DNA of 64,000 bases, from contig PABK01000012.1 in the NCBI GenBank assembly GCA_002699145.1, positions 1 to 64,000 on the forward strand, given 5' to 3'. Below, in pieces: positions 1 to 9,236 of the stretch (position 1 is the stretch's first letter; each line of letters starts with the position of its first letter). Under the pieces are notes generated by a model. That model was not told where the DNA came from. It did not search any database and saw only the letters and a program-made list of their open reading frames with translations. Source of the DNA: Halioglobus sp. GTDB taxonomy: Bacteria > Pseudomonadota > Gammaproteobacteria > Pseudomonadales > Halieaceae. Made by a program: the position numbers and the translations under genes.

Positions 1-100
1 ACCCCTGCTCATTATTTGTGCAGGGAGGGGTTATACGTGGGTCAAAATTCGATGCAAATCTGGGGGGTTAGTGGGTCAATTTTCGGTGCAAATCAACACA
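1..100 (-). mobile_element. End of an IS21-like insertion sequence (partial, runs off the left edge)
   Basis: Reading the minus strand leftward from about position 100, the sequence begins with TGTG and then has two spaced copies of a related motif: GATTTGCACCGAAAATTGACCCAC (roughly 74-95) and GATTTGCATCGAATTTTGACCCAC (roughly 39-61). A terminal TGT followed by spaced copies of a GATTTGC...TTGACCC-type motif is what IS21-family ends look like. The transposase genes would lie to the left, outside the window. The boundary at about 100 is set by where the apbE-like reading frame stops matching its family. Family assignment is from memory of the end pattern and has not been checked by a search. 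Confidence 0.55.
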
Positions 101-303
101 AAAGAGCCCGTGCCCGCGCACTGGTTCAGGCGACTAATAACACTGTCGGGATCGAATGCGCTGAATTTGCGCTCAAGCCGAAGCAACTCAGCTTTACATA
201 GCGAGAGAAACTCCTCGCCGCGCCCATCGGTATTGTCGACAATTATGCGGCAGGCCCGGCCAAAAGCGTGGACCCGGACTTCACTCACCTGCAATGTCCC
301 CAC
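101..303 (-). pseudogene. Truncated apbE-like FAD:protein FMN transferase, 5-prime fragment
   Basis: About 68 codons from a GTG at 303 are intact and resemble the N-terminus of ApbE-family flavin transferases, which attach FMN to threonines of periplasmic proteins. The telling segment is LLRLERKFSAFDPDSVISRLN, matching the family pattern of a helix with R-x-E-x-x-F/Y-S followed by DS-x-(L/I)SR-(I/L)N. Full members are about 300 residues. Here the frame reads a few more codons into the IS end and stops at 76. The rest of the gene is missing from this side, so it is probably inactivated by the insertion. The true start could lie slightly upstream of 303. Confidence 0.6.
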
Positions 304-386
304 CCGCTATCCGCTTGCGTTATGCCCCTGTCGGGCTATTCAGCCCCCTGCGCACCTTCGGGCTGTGTTATAAGCCTGCAAATGTA

Positions 387-405
387 ACACCGCATAGCGC
401 GGTGT
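387..405 (-). terminator. Hairpin after the propeller kinase gene, possible terminator
   Basis: A perfect 7-bp stem (387-393 with 399-405, arms ACACCGC and GCGGTGT, loop of 5) lies 10 bases after the stop at 415. On the minus strand the sequence after the stem reads TTACATTTG, which is only modestly T-rich, so termination is plausible but weak. Confidence 0.4.
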
Positions 406-414
406 GCCAAGAGT

Positions 415-3400
415 CTAGAAGCCGCGCCAGTCCTGCTCAGGCAACTGGACAGATACGCTGGTGCCAGAGGAGGTATCGATTTCTACCGTGCCGCCCAGGT
501 GAGCCGCAATTGCCTGGATCACAGAGAAGCCAGAGCCTGGCGGCGCCAACTCCAGGGCGTCCGGTTCCAGCCCGACACCATTGTCGCTGACCGTCAGGGT
601 GTATGAAAAGCGAGAGGTGGATTTGAGTAGTTCCTCGCTGAAGCGAATGATCAGGTATTTTGTCGAGAAATCGTTGTCGAAGGCATGAAACAGGCTATTC
701 TGCAGCAGTTCGAGCAAAACGACTGCCAGCGGAGCGCTGATGGTCGTGGGGATCAGTTTGTCGGGCAGATCGTTTACCGTGATAACGGTGGCAGAGTCGA
801 GCGGCGATTCTTCAAGCAATCGCGACAGGATAAAGTCACAGTACTCAAACAGATTTGCCTTGGGTTCGTCCGGCCCATAGAACGTGTAGTCCTCGAACGC
901 CGACAGCGCGTACATGCGTTTTGCCAGGCCATCGCCATGAATGACCAATGGCGACTCTCCGCTGGATTTACAGTCCGTGCCGGTAAAAACACCGACCAGG
1001 CCCAGTATCTCCAGTTTGTGATCGTAAGCCGACTGGAGAACCTCGTTCTGGTACTCGAGTTGCTCCTGCATATTGTCGTCAGCGATCTCTCCTTCGATAA
1101 ACATCTCATGGGCAAGTTCTTTCGCGCGCCGTTCGACAACATAGCTTGTATACACCCGGTGTACGTTCCACCAGAACACTAGTAGAGCGACGCCGTAGAG
1201 TGAATACGCCCACCATGTGCGCCACGGTGGCGGCAGAACTGTCAGGGAAAGTTCTGCTCCGTCCGGATCCCAAACACCGGAAGAGTTCGAGCCCTTGACT
1301 GTGAAGAGATACTCACCTGGAGGGAGGTTGGTGTAGGTTGTTGAGTTCTTGGTGCCGTTGTCGATCCATTTCGGGTCGAAGCCGTTTAGTTTGTATCGAT
1401 ACTCTCCTAGTCCAGGATGAAAAACGTCCATTGTGCTGAACTGTAGCGTGACTGAATGAGCGTGATGTGGAATTACAATTCCCTTCCTGAGTACTACTGG
1501 AGATAGCTCCCTTTCTTTGCCTTCATACAATGAAACGTATGTTAATCGCGTAGTGGGGATGCTAGATTCAATTCGAAAATCGCCGGGAAGAAAACTGTTG
1601 TAGCCGTTGGTTCCCCCAAAATATACATTACCTCTAGAGTCTTTGTATGCCGATCCATAGGTAAAGTCTTGATCTTGCAGGCCGTCAGCTACTGTGTACA
1701 GTTTTGTGAGTGAGCCGCCTGAGTCTAGATTTGCAATACCTTGACTAGTGGATAGCCAGATGTTGCCCGAGTGGTCCTGTTGTATGCTGTATACATTGAG
1801 GCCCTTCAATGGGGTCGTATAAGGCGCAGATTCAAGCTTTCTATAGTTTCTCCTGATACTGTCCTTGTTCCAACGATAAAGCCAATGGTGCCTTGTTCCT
1901 ATCCAGATATCTCCGGTGTGTGATTCGGTCAATGAATATACAAACGGTACATCGGTACTATCTTCTAACACAAGAGGAAGAAGCTCAAAGGCATCATACT
2001 CCTCTACATACCTGTAAATCTTGTCAACACATACTACAAGTAGTCCCAATGAACTGGAGTGAAAAACTAGATTGACCCGGCTTTCAGGAAGAAGGTCCTC
2101 CTCCAGCATGGATCGTGTAGACTCATTTCCCACTCTGACTAGACCGCTTCCAAATGTAGAGACCCAATACTCGGATTTGTCCGTATCCGGGTAGATGTGC
2201 ACTATCTGGCTTTCGCTCGTGTAGTCCGCAGAATGCGCATTGAAGTCTAGGGTATCTGCGTCTATAACTAGAATGCTTCCGCCGAAGAATCCTGCAATGA
2301 CCTTGTTTCCGAGAGTGGCCAGCGCTGTTACTCTCTGGTCTGGCAAGGAGGGATCGCTCGTATTTACAAACTTACCAACTGGAAAGTGTTCGCCTGAGGA
2401 CGAATTTCTTCTGAATAGACCGTGGTAAGTTCCTATCCATAAATTCCCGTTGTGGTCCTCGGTAAACGCAGTCACTTCCCCAGTTAATGGGCTGTTACGT
2501 GAATGAATGTACGAGAAAGGACTAAATGAAAGAATGCTCAAACCTTTGGTAGTGCATATCCACACATTGCTCCCGTCTGGATAAAGCGCGTATATATCTC
2601 TACTTGATAAGCCTGCTCCTTCATTGCTGATATCTTTGTAAGAAAGAAGCTGCTTATCAGAAATGTACAAACCATTGTCCGTTGCAATAAGAACGTGCTC
2701 AGAAGTAACCAGAATGTCAGAAATATGTACGGCGCTATCTCTCCGAATCTGCAGATATCCAATTATTGCTCCAGTAGTTGGGTCTACTTTGGCAATTTCT
2801 CCTTTCTCAGTGCTCAAGTACAAGTATCCGTTCGCATCGAACTCAAGATTTGAGACCTGAATGTTCCCATTGAGCTTTGTGCCACGTATAACAAATTTTT
2901 CTGCGACCTTTTCGGCCGTATTCAATCGGAACAACACACGATCACCAGCCACTATAAACTCATTGACCAAAACTTCTGCGATAGCTGTTGGCCTTCCGAT
3001 CTGCTCTGCCATTTCTTCACTGTTAAGCCAATATGCGTGCCTTTCAGTTTCCGGATAATAGAGCCAAAGCTTACTTTCGTCTCCCAGCCACATTGCGCCC
3101 GAAGTCGAGCTATACATGCTTGTGAAAAATCCTGTTGACCCAGGAAAAATACTCTTGAGATCGCGCCACTCACCAGTAGATCTATCCCACTCAAGCAGGC
3201 CCTTGCCGTATGTGGCTACCAGTATGTTCTTAGATTGGCTTTCTGAAATTCCTCTGACATCATACGGCGTAGAGTTAGTGTTTCTAGAGTTGGGAGCGCT
3301 ATAAGAGACTAAGCGGTTGCCATCGAATCTAAACAGGCCTTGCTGAGTGCCGATCCACAGTAGGCCCTCTGAGTCTCTCAGAACTCTAGTAACCGCAGCT

Positions 3401-3501
3401 TTCTGAAGAACTATTGGAAGATTCGAGTGAGTTATGTGAGGTTGAAGTGCTTGTGTGGTCTGGCTTAAAAAAAATAGAGTAAAAAAGTACAGAGGTAACA
3501 T
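415..3501 (-). CDS. Periplasmic-propeller sensor histidine kinase-like protein without a receiver domain
   Basis: About 1028 residues. The start chosen is the ATG at 3501, because it gives a clean Sec signal peptide (MLPLYFFTLFFLSQTTQA); a TTG at 3627 is also in frame but would put some 40 hydrophilic residues before it. Next come many two-component-regulator propeller repeats (pattern LWIGT..GLFR, VWICTTKGLS, IWIGTRHHW), a Y_Y_Y domain ending in LPPPWRTWW, and one membrane segment near residues 762-785. The cytoplasmic part has an ATPase with an N box (LELLQNS), a G1 box (DNGVGL) and a G2-like PGSGFSV. I see no standard H box: the dimerisation stretch reads SAYDHKLEILGL, so the phosphoacceptor is uncertain. 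It lies directly downstream of a related hybrid kinase and is probably co-transcribed. GC is well below that of the genes after 9 kb. Confidence 0.8.
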   Translation of the reverse strand: MLPLYFFTLFFLSQTTQALQPHITHSNLPIVLQKAAVTRVLRDSEGLLWIGTQQGLFRFDGNRLVSYSAPNSRNTNSTPYDVRGISESQSKNILVATYGKGLLEWDRSTGEWRDLKSIFPGSTGFFTSMYSSTSGAMWLGDESKLWLYYPETERHAYWLNSEEMAEQIGRPTAIAEVLVNEFIVAGDRVLFRLNTAEKVAEKFVIRGTKLNGNIQVSNLEFDANGYLYLSTEKGEIAKVDPTTGAIIGYLQIRRDSAVHISDILVTSEHVLIATDNGLYISDKQLLSYKDISNEGAGLSSRDIYALYPDGSNVWICTTKGLSILSFSPFSYIHSRNSPLTGEVTAFTEDHNGNLWIGTYHGLFRRNSSSGEHFPVGKFVNTSDPSLPDQRVTALATLGNKVIAGFFGGSILVIDADTLDFNAHSADYTSESQIVHIYPDTDKSEYWVSTFGSGLVRVGNESTRSMLEEDLLPESRVNLVFHSSSLGLLVVCVDKIYRYVEEYDAFELLPLVLEDSTDVPFVYSLTESHTGDIWIGTRHHWLYRWNKDSIRRNYRKLESAPYTTPLKGLNVYSIQQDHSGNIWLSTSQGIANLDSGGSLTKLYTVADGLQDQDFTYGSAYKDSRGNVYFGGTNGYNSFLPGDFRIESSIPTTRLTYVSLYEGKERELSPVVLRKGIVIPHHAHSVTLQFSTMDVFHPGLGEYRYKLNGFDPKWIDNGTKNSTTYTNLPPGEYLFTVKGSNSSGVWDPDGAELSLTVLPPPWRTWWAYSLYGVALLVFWWNVHRVYTSYVVERRAKELAHEMFIEGEIADDNMQEQLEYQNEVLQSAYDHKLEILGLVGVFTGTDCKSSGESPLVIHGDGLAKRMYALSAFEDYTFYGPDEPKANLFEYCDFILSRLLEESPLDSATVITVNDLPDKLIPTTISAPLAVVLLELLQNSLFHAFDNDFSTKYLIIRFSEELLKSTSRFSYTLTVSDNGVGLEPDALELAPPGSGFSVIQAIAAHLGGTVEIDTSSGTSVSVQLPEQDWRGF

Positions 3502-3635
3502 TCTACGACGAGCGGAACATTCCTGCTTATGAAAAGCGGCCCGGAGGTGTGCTTCGCTCAGACTGGCCTGGGTATATTGAAGTTCTAGAGGCGTCTCAGA
3601 CGGTCCGGCGTTTTGATTGATGCGCAATTCGCCAC

Positions 3636-6600
3636 TTATTGCTGTCGAACTTCAACAAAGGTCGATCCAAATTCGTCGACAAAGCTAAGGTAAGAAGCTT
3701 GCAATATTTCGACTTGGTCTTCTATGTTTTCCATCTTTCCTGCCTTGCTCAGTTTCTCAATATCGGCGCTAATTGTTCTAACTTTCTCTGCTCCAATATT
3801 AGCGCTCATAGACTTGATGGCGTGGGCCGCTCGAGACGCCTCTATGGAGTCATTTTCTGAAACGTGCTGAAAGAGTTCGTTCAACTTAAGAGCCATCTGG
3901 TCGCAGTAACCTTCGAATATTGAATCCAGTATCGGCTTGCCAGTTTGGCGTTCTACCTCTTTAATGCTCTCAATCGCGGAAAGATTGAATATTTCATCTC
4001 GTTCAGAGTTTTCAGTCTCCTGAGGTTCTGTAGACTCGACTATCTGAAATGCTTCAACAAAGGATTTTGAATCGGCGGTTGGGCGGGCAATCTTGTTGCC
4101 GAGAAGGCTCTCTATAGTTTTCTCTATATCGGCGAGTGAAAAGGGCTTATTGATGTATGCATCCATACCCGATGCCTCGCATCGTCTGCGATCATCTTCG
4201 TCAGAACCGGCTGTTAAGGCCACAATTGGGGTTGGCGCAGATTCTTGGGATTGCTCAAACTCCCGAATTTTCTTCGTGGATTCATATCCATCTAGTACTG
4301 GCATTTGGCAGTCCATGAATACAAGGGAATAATTTCCATTCTTGAATTTGTTAAGTGCAACCTGTCCGTTAATGGCTATCTCTACCTGATATCCTAAGAT
4401 CTGTAGCATTTCCATAACGATGCGTTGGTTAGTTTCGACGTCCTCAGCTACCAAAATACTTAGTCTAGGAGTGGCGGCTTTTGAGTTGTCTGCGGGCGCT
4501 AAGCCCGTTGATAATTCAGTAAGTGAATCCGCAAGGAGCAATTTTTGTAGCGCAGAAGACATTAATGGCTTACTAAGCATCTTCCACTTCCCAGCGAATG
4601 CCTCTGGTACGTTTGTATTGATCGGGACTAGTAGGATGTTAAGTTTTCCTGTTGCGTCATTAAGAGCTTGCGCGTCTATTTCAGAAAAGATTCCTTGATT
4701 GTAGTCCACCACAAGTAGATCACATTCTTTTTGATCAATGCCAAAAATGCCTTCTCTGCCAATCTGGATCACTGAGATTCTGAGACGTGCCAAGTGGCTG
4801 TCAATCATTTCAAAGACATAAGGGTTCTCTGTTAGGACTATTGCGGTTTTTCCAGATAAGTCTACGGTGCTTTGAGTAGTCTCCTTTGCGATTTCAAAAG
4901 GCATTGATAACGTAATTTTTGTGCCTTTCCCCACGGCGGAGTTCACGATGATGTCGCCACCCATCAGTTCAATGTAGTGACGGGATATGGAGAGGCCGAG
5001 TCCGGTACCTCCATATTCTCTGGTGGTGCTTGTATCCGCTTGTGTGAACGGTTCGAATACGCGATTTTGCGTATCCTCGTCCATGCCTATGCCATCATCT
5101 TCAACGCTAATATAGACCAAGGCGCGTTCTGGAGTGGACGAACTAAATTTCGGTTCTATGCGAACGTTGATATTTCCGTGATGAGTAAACTTGATCGAGT
5201 TGCTAACCAAATTCATTATAACTTGCCGCAATTTGGTTGGGTCGCCGAGCAACAGATAGGGAGTGTCAGGGTGGCATATATTGTTAAGTTCTAGTCCCTT
5301 GCGGGTTGCAGGTTCGCTCTGCAAATAACAAATATCGTCGATTAGTTCCGTTAGGTTGAATTCAACAGATTCAAGCTCTACTTTCGAAGCCTCTACCTTT
5401 GAGAAGTCTAAAATTTCATTGATCAGACCAAGAAGAGATTCCCCGCTTTTGTGAGCAGCGTTTGCAAACTGTTCCTGTTGGCTATTCAAGTTTGTGTGTA
5501 GCAGCAGTTCAGTCATGCCTATGATGCCGTGCATGGGTGTTCTAATCTCGTGACTCATTGTCGCTAAAAAGTCTGATTTGGCACGTGTCGCATCTTCAGC
5601 AATTTTCCTGGCTTCCTCTAAGTCTTTTGTTCTTTCTTCGACTCGAGTTTCAAGTTCGCGTTGGATTTCTAAAGCTTTGAAGGCTTTCCTTCTCTGCCGG
5701 TAGAAGTAATAAGCAATAATTCCAATCGCGACGATCGAGTAGACGATATATGCAGCGTTGCTCCGCCACGGTGGTGGGGCGACTATTATAGGAAGGCTTA
5801 ATCCATCCCAGTTCCATGTGCCGTCAGGACTGGCGGCCGCTAGTCGAAGCGTGTAGGTGCCAGGCGGCAGTGTGGTAAACGAGGCGACTCTGGAGTCAGG
5901 GGATATAACCCATTCAGGGTTTATGCCTTCTAGTTTATAGGCGTAGTTGATCAGATCTGGGCTGGAGTAGTCTGCTGCGAAAAATTCTACGGACAGCATG
6001 CGATCTTGATAGCCAAGTTCGATAGACTCTAGCGCGTGATATGGAGTCTCGAACTCGCGGCGCTGATTCATAACCTTGATCTGGGATATTGCGATTTTTG
6101 GTGGAACTCTTTCTAAGCTTAGTTCGCTAGGGTGGACGGTATTGAAGCCACTAATACCTCCAAAATAGATTGTCCCTGAGTCTGATCGGAAAGAGGCGCC
6201 CAGTGTGAACTCGGAAGCCTGCAAACCGTCTCTGACACCGTATTGGTGAACCTCCAAGTCAACCGGATTAATCCTAGTAAGACCTTTATTGTGAGAAACC
6301 CAGACCCACCCATTGTCATCACCCTGAATCCCGTAGATGTTAGAACTGGGCAGGGACATTTTCTCCGAAAATTGCTGTATAGCTAGTGTTAGATTCGCCC
6401 TGCTTTGGGCCGGCCACAGGTTAATTCCACCTCCAGCTGTGCCAATCCACAGCGTCCCATCTGAGTCTTCCCAGAAACACCAAGGCATATCGGACGAAAG
6501 AGAATCTGAGTCAGTTGGGTCGGCAAAAAAGCGTGTGAACTCAAGTGTCTGAATGTCAAGTTTGTTGAGACCGTTTTCTGTTCCTATCCATACGAAGCCC

Positions 6601-8138
6601 AATGAATCCTCGTATATCGCTAGTACTTCGTTGTTGCTGAGACTTGAGTTGCTATTTGGGTCGTGTGTCAGATTCAGAAAGGTTATGCCGTCGTCTCGTA
6701 AAATACTAAGGCCACCACCGTACGTCCCGACTAAGAACTGGCCAGTGGATAGTCTCAGCATCGAAGTAATGCCATTTGCGCCAATAGAGTTTGGTCGTAG
6801 GCTACTGTGGCGGTGAACTGTAACGTTTCCAGAAGTTAGATCTAGTTCATTCAGTCCACCTTCATAAGTGCCAACCCAAAGTTTGTCGTCATCGCTATAC
6901 AGGCTCATTACACGGGGATCAGAAATTGAGGGTGTAGTTGATTCGTTTATCCAAGTAAACGAATCGGACTCAGGGCGTAGTCTATTAAGGCCATCGTCTG
7001 TGCCGACCCAAAGGCTTTCATCAGGTGTTTCAGCGAACGCGTTGACAGAGTTGTTGGATAAATTGCCTTGAGCCTGATCAAATTTTTGAAAATCAGTTCT
7101 CATTCCGGATGCCAGGCCTGACATAGTACCGACCCAGTATTTTTTCTCTTGAGATTGGTAGACGCTAATAACTATGTCTTCGGGTAAGTTCGTGTTTTGC
7201 CTCGTGTATCTAACAAACTGTTCTGAATATTTGTCGTAGAAATTCAATCCTTCTATTGTGGCTACCCAAATATCGCCGTTCATGTCTTCGAATATGTCTG
7301 AAACTTTATTTGATGACAGTGAGCTTTGGTCAGCCATGGAATGCTGAAAAAATGTGGCGGATTCTGTTCTGGGATCAAACTTTGCTATTCCGGCATTGAG
7401 TGATGCCAGCCATATATATCCAGATCGATCAGTAATTATTCTATGGATTCCTCCAAGTATGCTTATCCCAGGGTCACTTTTGCCTTTAGAGATGATTCGA
7501 ACTTGGTTTTGCTGCGGGTTAACTTTCAGTAAGCCGGTAGATTCCGTAGCAGCCCATATGGTGCCGTCGGGAGTTTCAGTAAAGCTGCCGATTTCCCCAG
7601 TATAAGGGATGTTCCCATTGCCAGAGATGTAGTGATGAAACGAGCGGTCAGTGGGATTGAACTGGCTGAATCCGTTCGAATACCCGAGCCACAACATCCC
7701 CATAGAATCAGTGAAGACGGTATGAATATTGTTTGAGTAGGGTGTTTCTCTATTGTTTGGGTCGGCGTCAATTGCCTCAAAGCTATTGGAGATTGAATTG
7801 TAGAAAACTAGCCCTCTTCCAAACGTAGAGAGCCAGATATTGCCTGTTTTATCCTCTGTGATTCTTGTGATGAAGTTGGTTGGCAGGGAGCGAGGGTTGG
7901 AGGCTGAGTGGCGATAACTTTCCAATTCATGCCCATTGTATTTGTTTAGCCCTTCTTGAGTGACAAACCACAGTACGCCACGAGAGTCTTGGAAAGACTG
8001 CCTCACGCTGTGTTGAGTTAGCTTATCGGAAAAAACAGCGGGGTTGAGATTTACATCAACTAGTGGAAGTTCCGCTCCGTAAGTTGAGGCTGTCAACGAA
8101 AACAGTGCGATTAGAGCAAGATGATGTCGAAGCTTCAT
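3636..8138 (-). CDS. Hybrid sensor histidine kinase with periplasmic propeller, receiver and Hpt domains
   Basis: 1500 residues. A signal peptide (about 1-22) is followed by a long series of propeller repeats (to about 690; motifs such as [14 protein letters not shown] and [12 protein letters not shown]), a Y_Y_Y domain, a membrane span near 795-814 and a coiled coil ([19 protein letters not shown]). Then come HisKA with H863 in the motif [12 protein letters not shown], an HATPase ([26 protein letters not shown]), a degenerate receiver-like segment, a canonical receiver with acceptor D1276 ([12 protein letters not shown]), and a C-terminal Hpt with H1439 ([10 protein letters not shown]). This is a full phosphorelay protein whose last phosphate goes to an unlinked regulator. 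Unlike Bacteroidetes HTCS proteins it has no AraC output domain. The ligand is unknown. GC is lower than in most of the window, suggesting acquisition or different selection. Confidence 0.93.
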   Translation of the reverse strand: MKLRHHLALIALFSLTASTYGAELPLVDVNLNPAVFSDKLTQHSVRQSFQDSRGVLWFVTQEGLNKYNGHELESYRHSASNPRSLPTNFITRITEDKTGNIWLSTFGRGLVFYNSISNSFEAIDADPNNRETPYSNNIHTVFTDSMGMLWLGYSNGFSQFNPTDRSFHHYISGNGNIPYTGEIGSFTETPDGTIWAATESTGLLKVNPQQNQVRIISKGKSDPGISILGGIHRIITDRSGYIWLASLNAGIAKFDPRTESATFFQHSMADQSSLSSNKVSDIFEDMNGDIWVATIEGLNFYDKYSEQFVRYTRQNTNLPEDIVISVYQSQEKKYWVGTMSGLASGMRTDFQKFDQAQGNLSNNSVNAFAETPDESLWVGTDDGLNRLRPESDSFTWINESTTPSISDPRVMSLYSDDDKLWVGTYEGGLNELDLTSGNVTVHRHSSLRPNSIGANGITSMLRLSTGQFLVGTYGGGLSILRDDGITFLNLTHDPNSNSSLSNNEVLAIYEDSLGFVWIGTENGLNKLDIQTLEFTRFFADPTDSDSLSSDMPWCFWEDSDGTLWIGTAGGGINLWPAQSRANLTLAIQQFSEKMSLPSSNIYGIQGDDNGWVWVSHNKGLTRINPVDLEVHQYGVRDGLQASEFTLGASFRSDSGTIYFGGISGFNTVHPSELSLERVPPKIAISQIKVMNQRREFETPYHALESIELGYQDRMLSVEFFAADYSSPDLINYAYKLEGINPEWVISPDSRVASFTTLPPGTYTLRLAAASPDGTWNWDGLSLPIIVAPPPWRSNAAYIVYSIVAIGIIAYYFYRQRRKAFKALEIQRELETRVEERTKDLEEARKIAEDATRAKSDFLATMSHEIRTPMHGIIGMTELLLHTNLNSQQEQFANAAHKSGESLLGLINEILDFSKVEASKVELESVEFNLTELIDDICYLQSEPATRKGLELNNICHPDTPYLLLGDPTKLRQVIMNLVSNSIKFTHHGNINVRIEPKFSSSTPERALVYISVEDDGIGMDEDTQNRVFEPFTQADTSTTREYGGTGLGLSISRHYIELMGGDIIVNSAVGKGTKITLSMPFEIAKETTQSTVDLSGKTAIVLTENPYVFEMIDSHLARLRISVIQIGREGIFGIDQKECDLLVVDYNQGIFSEIDAQALNDATGKLNILLVPINTNVPEAFAGKWKMLSKPLMSSALQKLLLADSLTELSTGLAPADNSKAATPRLSILVAEDVETNQRIVMEMLQILGYQVEIAINGQVALNKFKNGNYSLVFMDCQMPVLDGYESTKKIREFEQSQESAPTPIVALTAGSDEDDRRRCEASGMDAYINKPFSLADIEKTIESLLGNKIARPTADSKSFVEAFQIVESTEPQETENSERDEIFNLSAIESIKEVERQTGKPILDSIFEGYCDQMALKLNELFQHVSENDSIEASRAAHAIKSMSANIGAEKVRTISADIEKLSKAGKMENIEDQVEILQASYLSFVDEFGSTFVEVRQQ

Positions 8139-8221
8139 GTGTTTTTTAGCCAGGACATGATTGGAGGCTAGTTTAGGCCACTAGTTTATAGGCATAAAGC
8201 TATCAAACTCGCGCATTTATT

Positions 8222-8281
8222 AAAAAAAACAGAAAAAAACGCACCCCTCGGGGGAAGGCGTCCCCGAATTGGATGCGTTTT
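8222..8281 (-). terminator. Strong bidirectional hairpin terminator
   Basis: A GC-rich stem (about 8239-8254 with 8262-8278, with internal mismatches) is followed on the minus strand by seven T residues and a second T run. On the plus strand the other side also ends in a run of T. It lies between the repeat-protein gene (stop 8332) and the hybrid kinase (start 8138), so the two minus-strand genes are probably separate transcripts. Confidence 0.85.
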
Positions 8282-8331
8282 TCAGTTCGCGCTCTGGCCT
8301 TACGGCCGAGAAGAGCGATATTAAAGTCGCT

Positions 8332-8952
8332 TTATCCGCGACCCCAGCGATTGCCGGTCTGCTCGGAGAAGCTACCGCGACCCCAACGCTTGCCAGACTG
8401 CTCGGAGAAGCTACCGCGACCCCAACGCTTGCCAGACTGCTCGGAGAAGCTACCGCGACCCCAGCGCTTGCCAGACTGCTCGGAGAAGCTACCACGGCCC
8501 CAGCGCTTGCCGGACTGCTCGGAGAAGCTGCCGCGACCCCAACGCTTGCCAGACTGCTCGGAGAAGCTACCACGGCCCCAGCGCTTGCCGGACTGCTCGG
8601 AGAAACTGCCGCGGCCCCAGCGCTTGCCGGTCTGTTTGGCGACTCCGGCATTTGCAGATTGGTGAATGCCAGACTTGCTTTGGCCCCACTTGTAGCCACT
8701 TTGGGGCTCGGGAGAGTCGGCCCACATAGTGCGGGATTGATGGGAAGTTGAGGGGCTGCCCCACTTATTCCCAGACACAACCTTCCCAGTGTATTGCTGG
8801 GTGTTAGCCAGGGCATGGCTGACGCGGTGTACGAGGTTGCCAGATTCTGCCGACTGCCCCTGGAGGCCTTCAGCGAGGGACGTAGAGGGCGCGAGCAGTA
8901 CAAGTGCAGCACTTGTAATACCAGTGACCCCCATCTTCTTGATGGTTTTCAT
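8332..8952 (-). CDS. Secreted protein with seven 13-residue repeats carrying Gly-Lys-Arg junctions (unknown function)
   Basis: 206 residues, not recognised as a known family. The start ATG at 8952 has a good AGGAAG site 5-6 bases upstream. A Sec signal peptide (MKTIKKMG..., cleavage likely after SLA at about 27) is followed by a linker with degenerate W-G units (GNKWGSPS, GYKWGQSK). Then come seven copies of the unit SGKRWGRGSFSEQ (first copy begins TGKR) and a last partial unit, TGNRWGRG, ending at the stop. Between copies the DNA differs only at synonymous positions as far as I can see, so this frame is coding and the peptide is under selection. Each junction is Gly-Lys-Arg, which in animal peptide precursors is the dibasic cleavage plus amidation signal; here that is only a resemblance. 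The next gene upstream on the strand is a secreted subtilisin-like protease. Alternatives are a surface or cell-wall binding repeat protein, a cationic antimicrobial protein or a nucleic-acid-binding RG repeat. Confidence 0.85.
   Translation of the reverse strand: MKTIKKMGVTGITSAALVLLAPSTSLAEGLQGQSAESGNLVHRVSHALANTQQYTGKVVSGNKWGSPSTSHQSRTMWADSPEPQSGYKWGQSKSGIHQSANAGVAKQTGKRWGRGSFSEQSGKRWGRGSFSEQSGKRWGRGSFSEQSGKRWGRGSFSEQSGKRWGRGSFSEQSGKRWGRGSFSEQSGKRWGRGSFSEQTGNRWGRG
8362..8634 (-). repeat. Seven tandem 39-bp repeats inside the secreted repeat protein
   Basis: Seven head-to-tail units of exactly 39 bp, each starting CTCGGAGAA on the plus strand and encoding one 13-residue unit on the minus strand. 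Because 39 is a multiple of three, other frames are open too, which explains spurious plus-strand reading frames here. Units differ at wobble positions (for example CGT or CGC for Arg, GGT or GGC for Gly), so the array is not a very recent expansion. Confidence 0.95.
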
Positions 8953-9236
8953 AGTTACTTCCTGCCTTCTTGTTTAATAAAGCCCGGTCATACATGTGAC
9001 CGAGTTCTCCATTTGGGTCCTGACTAGGGACTCAGTTCGCACTCTTACGGCACGATACTTGACATGTTATACGGAAGTTGGCCGGGAAAGAATAGTTTTT
9101 GCTTTACCCTTTTTGGGGTAGGCCTTTGGCAAGGCGGCTCGGGGATCGCGGGCGAGGCGCCGGGACGCGCCTAAGGGGCTGATTTATTAAACATTAATTT
9201 CGCGGGAGAAGGGGGTTTGTGGCTGACCCGGGTGGG
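8953..9236 (-). promoter_or_regulatory. Leader region of the repeat-protein gene with an 18-bp palindrome
   Basis: This 284-base stretch between the protease gene and the repeat-protein gene contains no convincing gene. At 8985-9002 lies a perfect 6-bp inverted repeat, CGGTCA with TGACCG, separated by 6 bases, 33 bases before the start codon. It could be an operator or a leader hairpin. A TATAAC sequence on the minus strand near 9066-9071 could be a -10 element, but no good -35 is visible. The stretch CCTTTTTGGGGTAGG near 9109-9123 and the following GC-rich part could hold the end of the protease transcript; I see no clear terminator. Confidence 0.35.

Noticed and set aside
3502-3627. N-terminal extension of the first propeller kinase to a TTG
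   Set aside because: It would place about 42 polar residues before an obvious signal peptide and has no ribosome site.
8362-8634. Possible CRISPR array
   Set aside because: The 39-bp units are directly contiguous with no spacers, and they encode protein.
8269-8751. Plus-strand open frames across the repeat array
   Set aside because: They arise because a 39-bp repeat keeps all frames in phase. Only the minus-strand frame has a signal peptide, a ribosome site and synonymous-only variation between units.
8332-8952. Eukaryotic contamination as the source of the neuropeptide-like protein
   Set aside because: The gene is intronless, has a bacterial Sec signal and ribosome site, and is flanked by bacterial genes on both sides in one continuous sequence.
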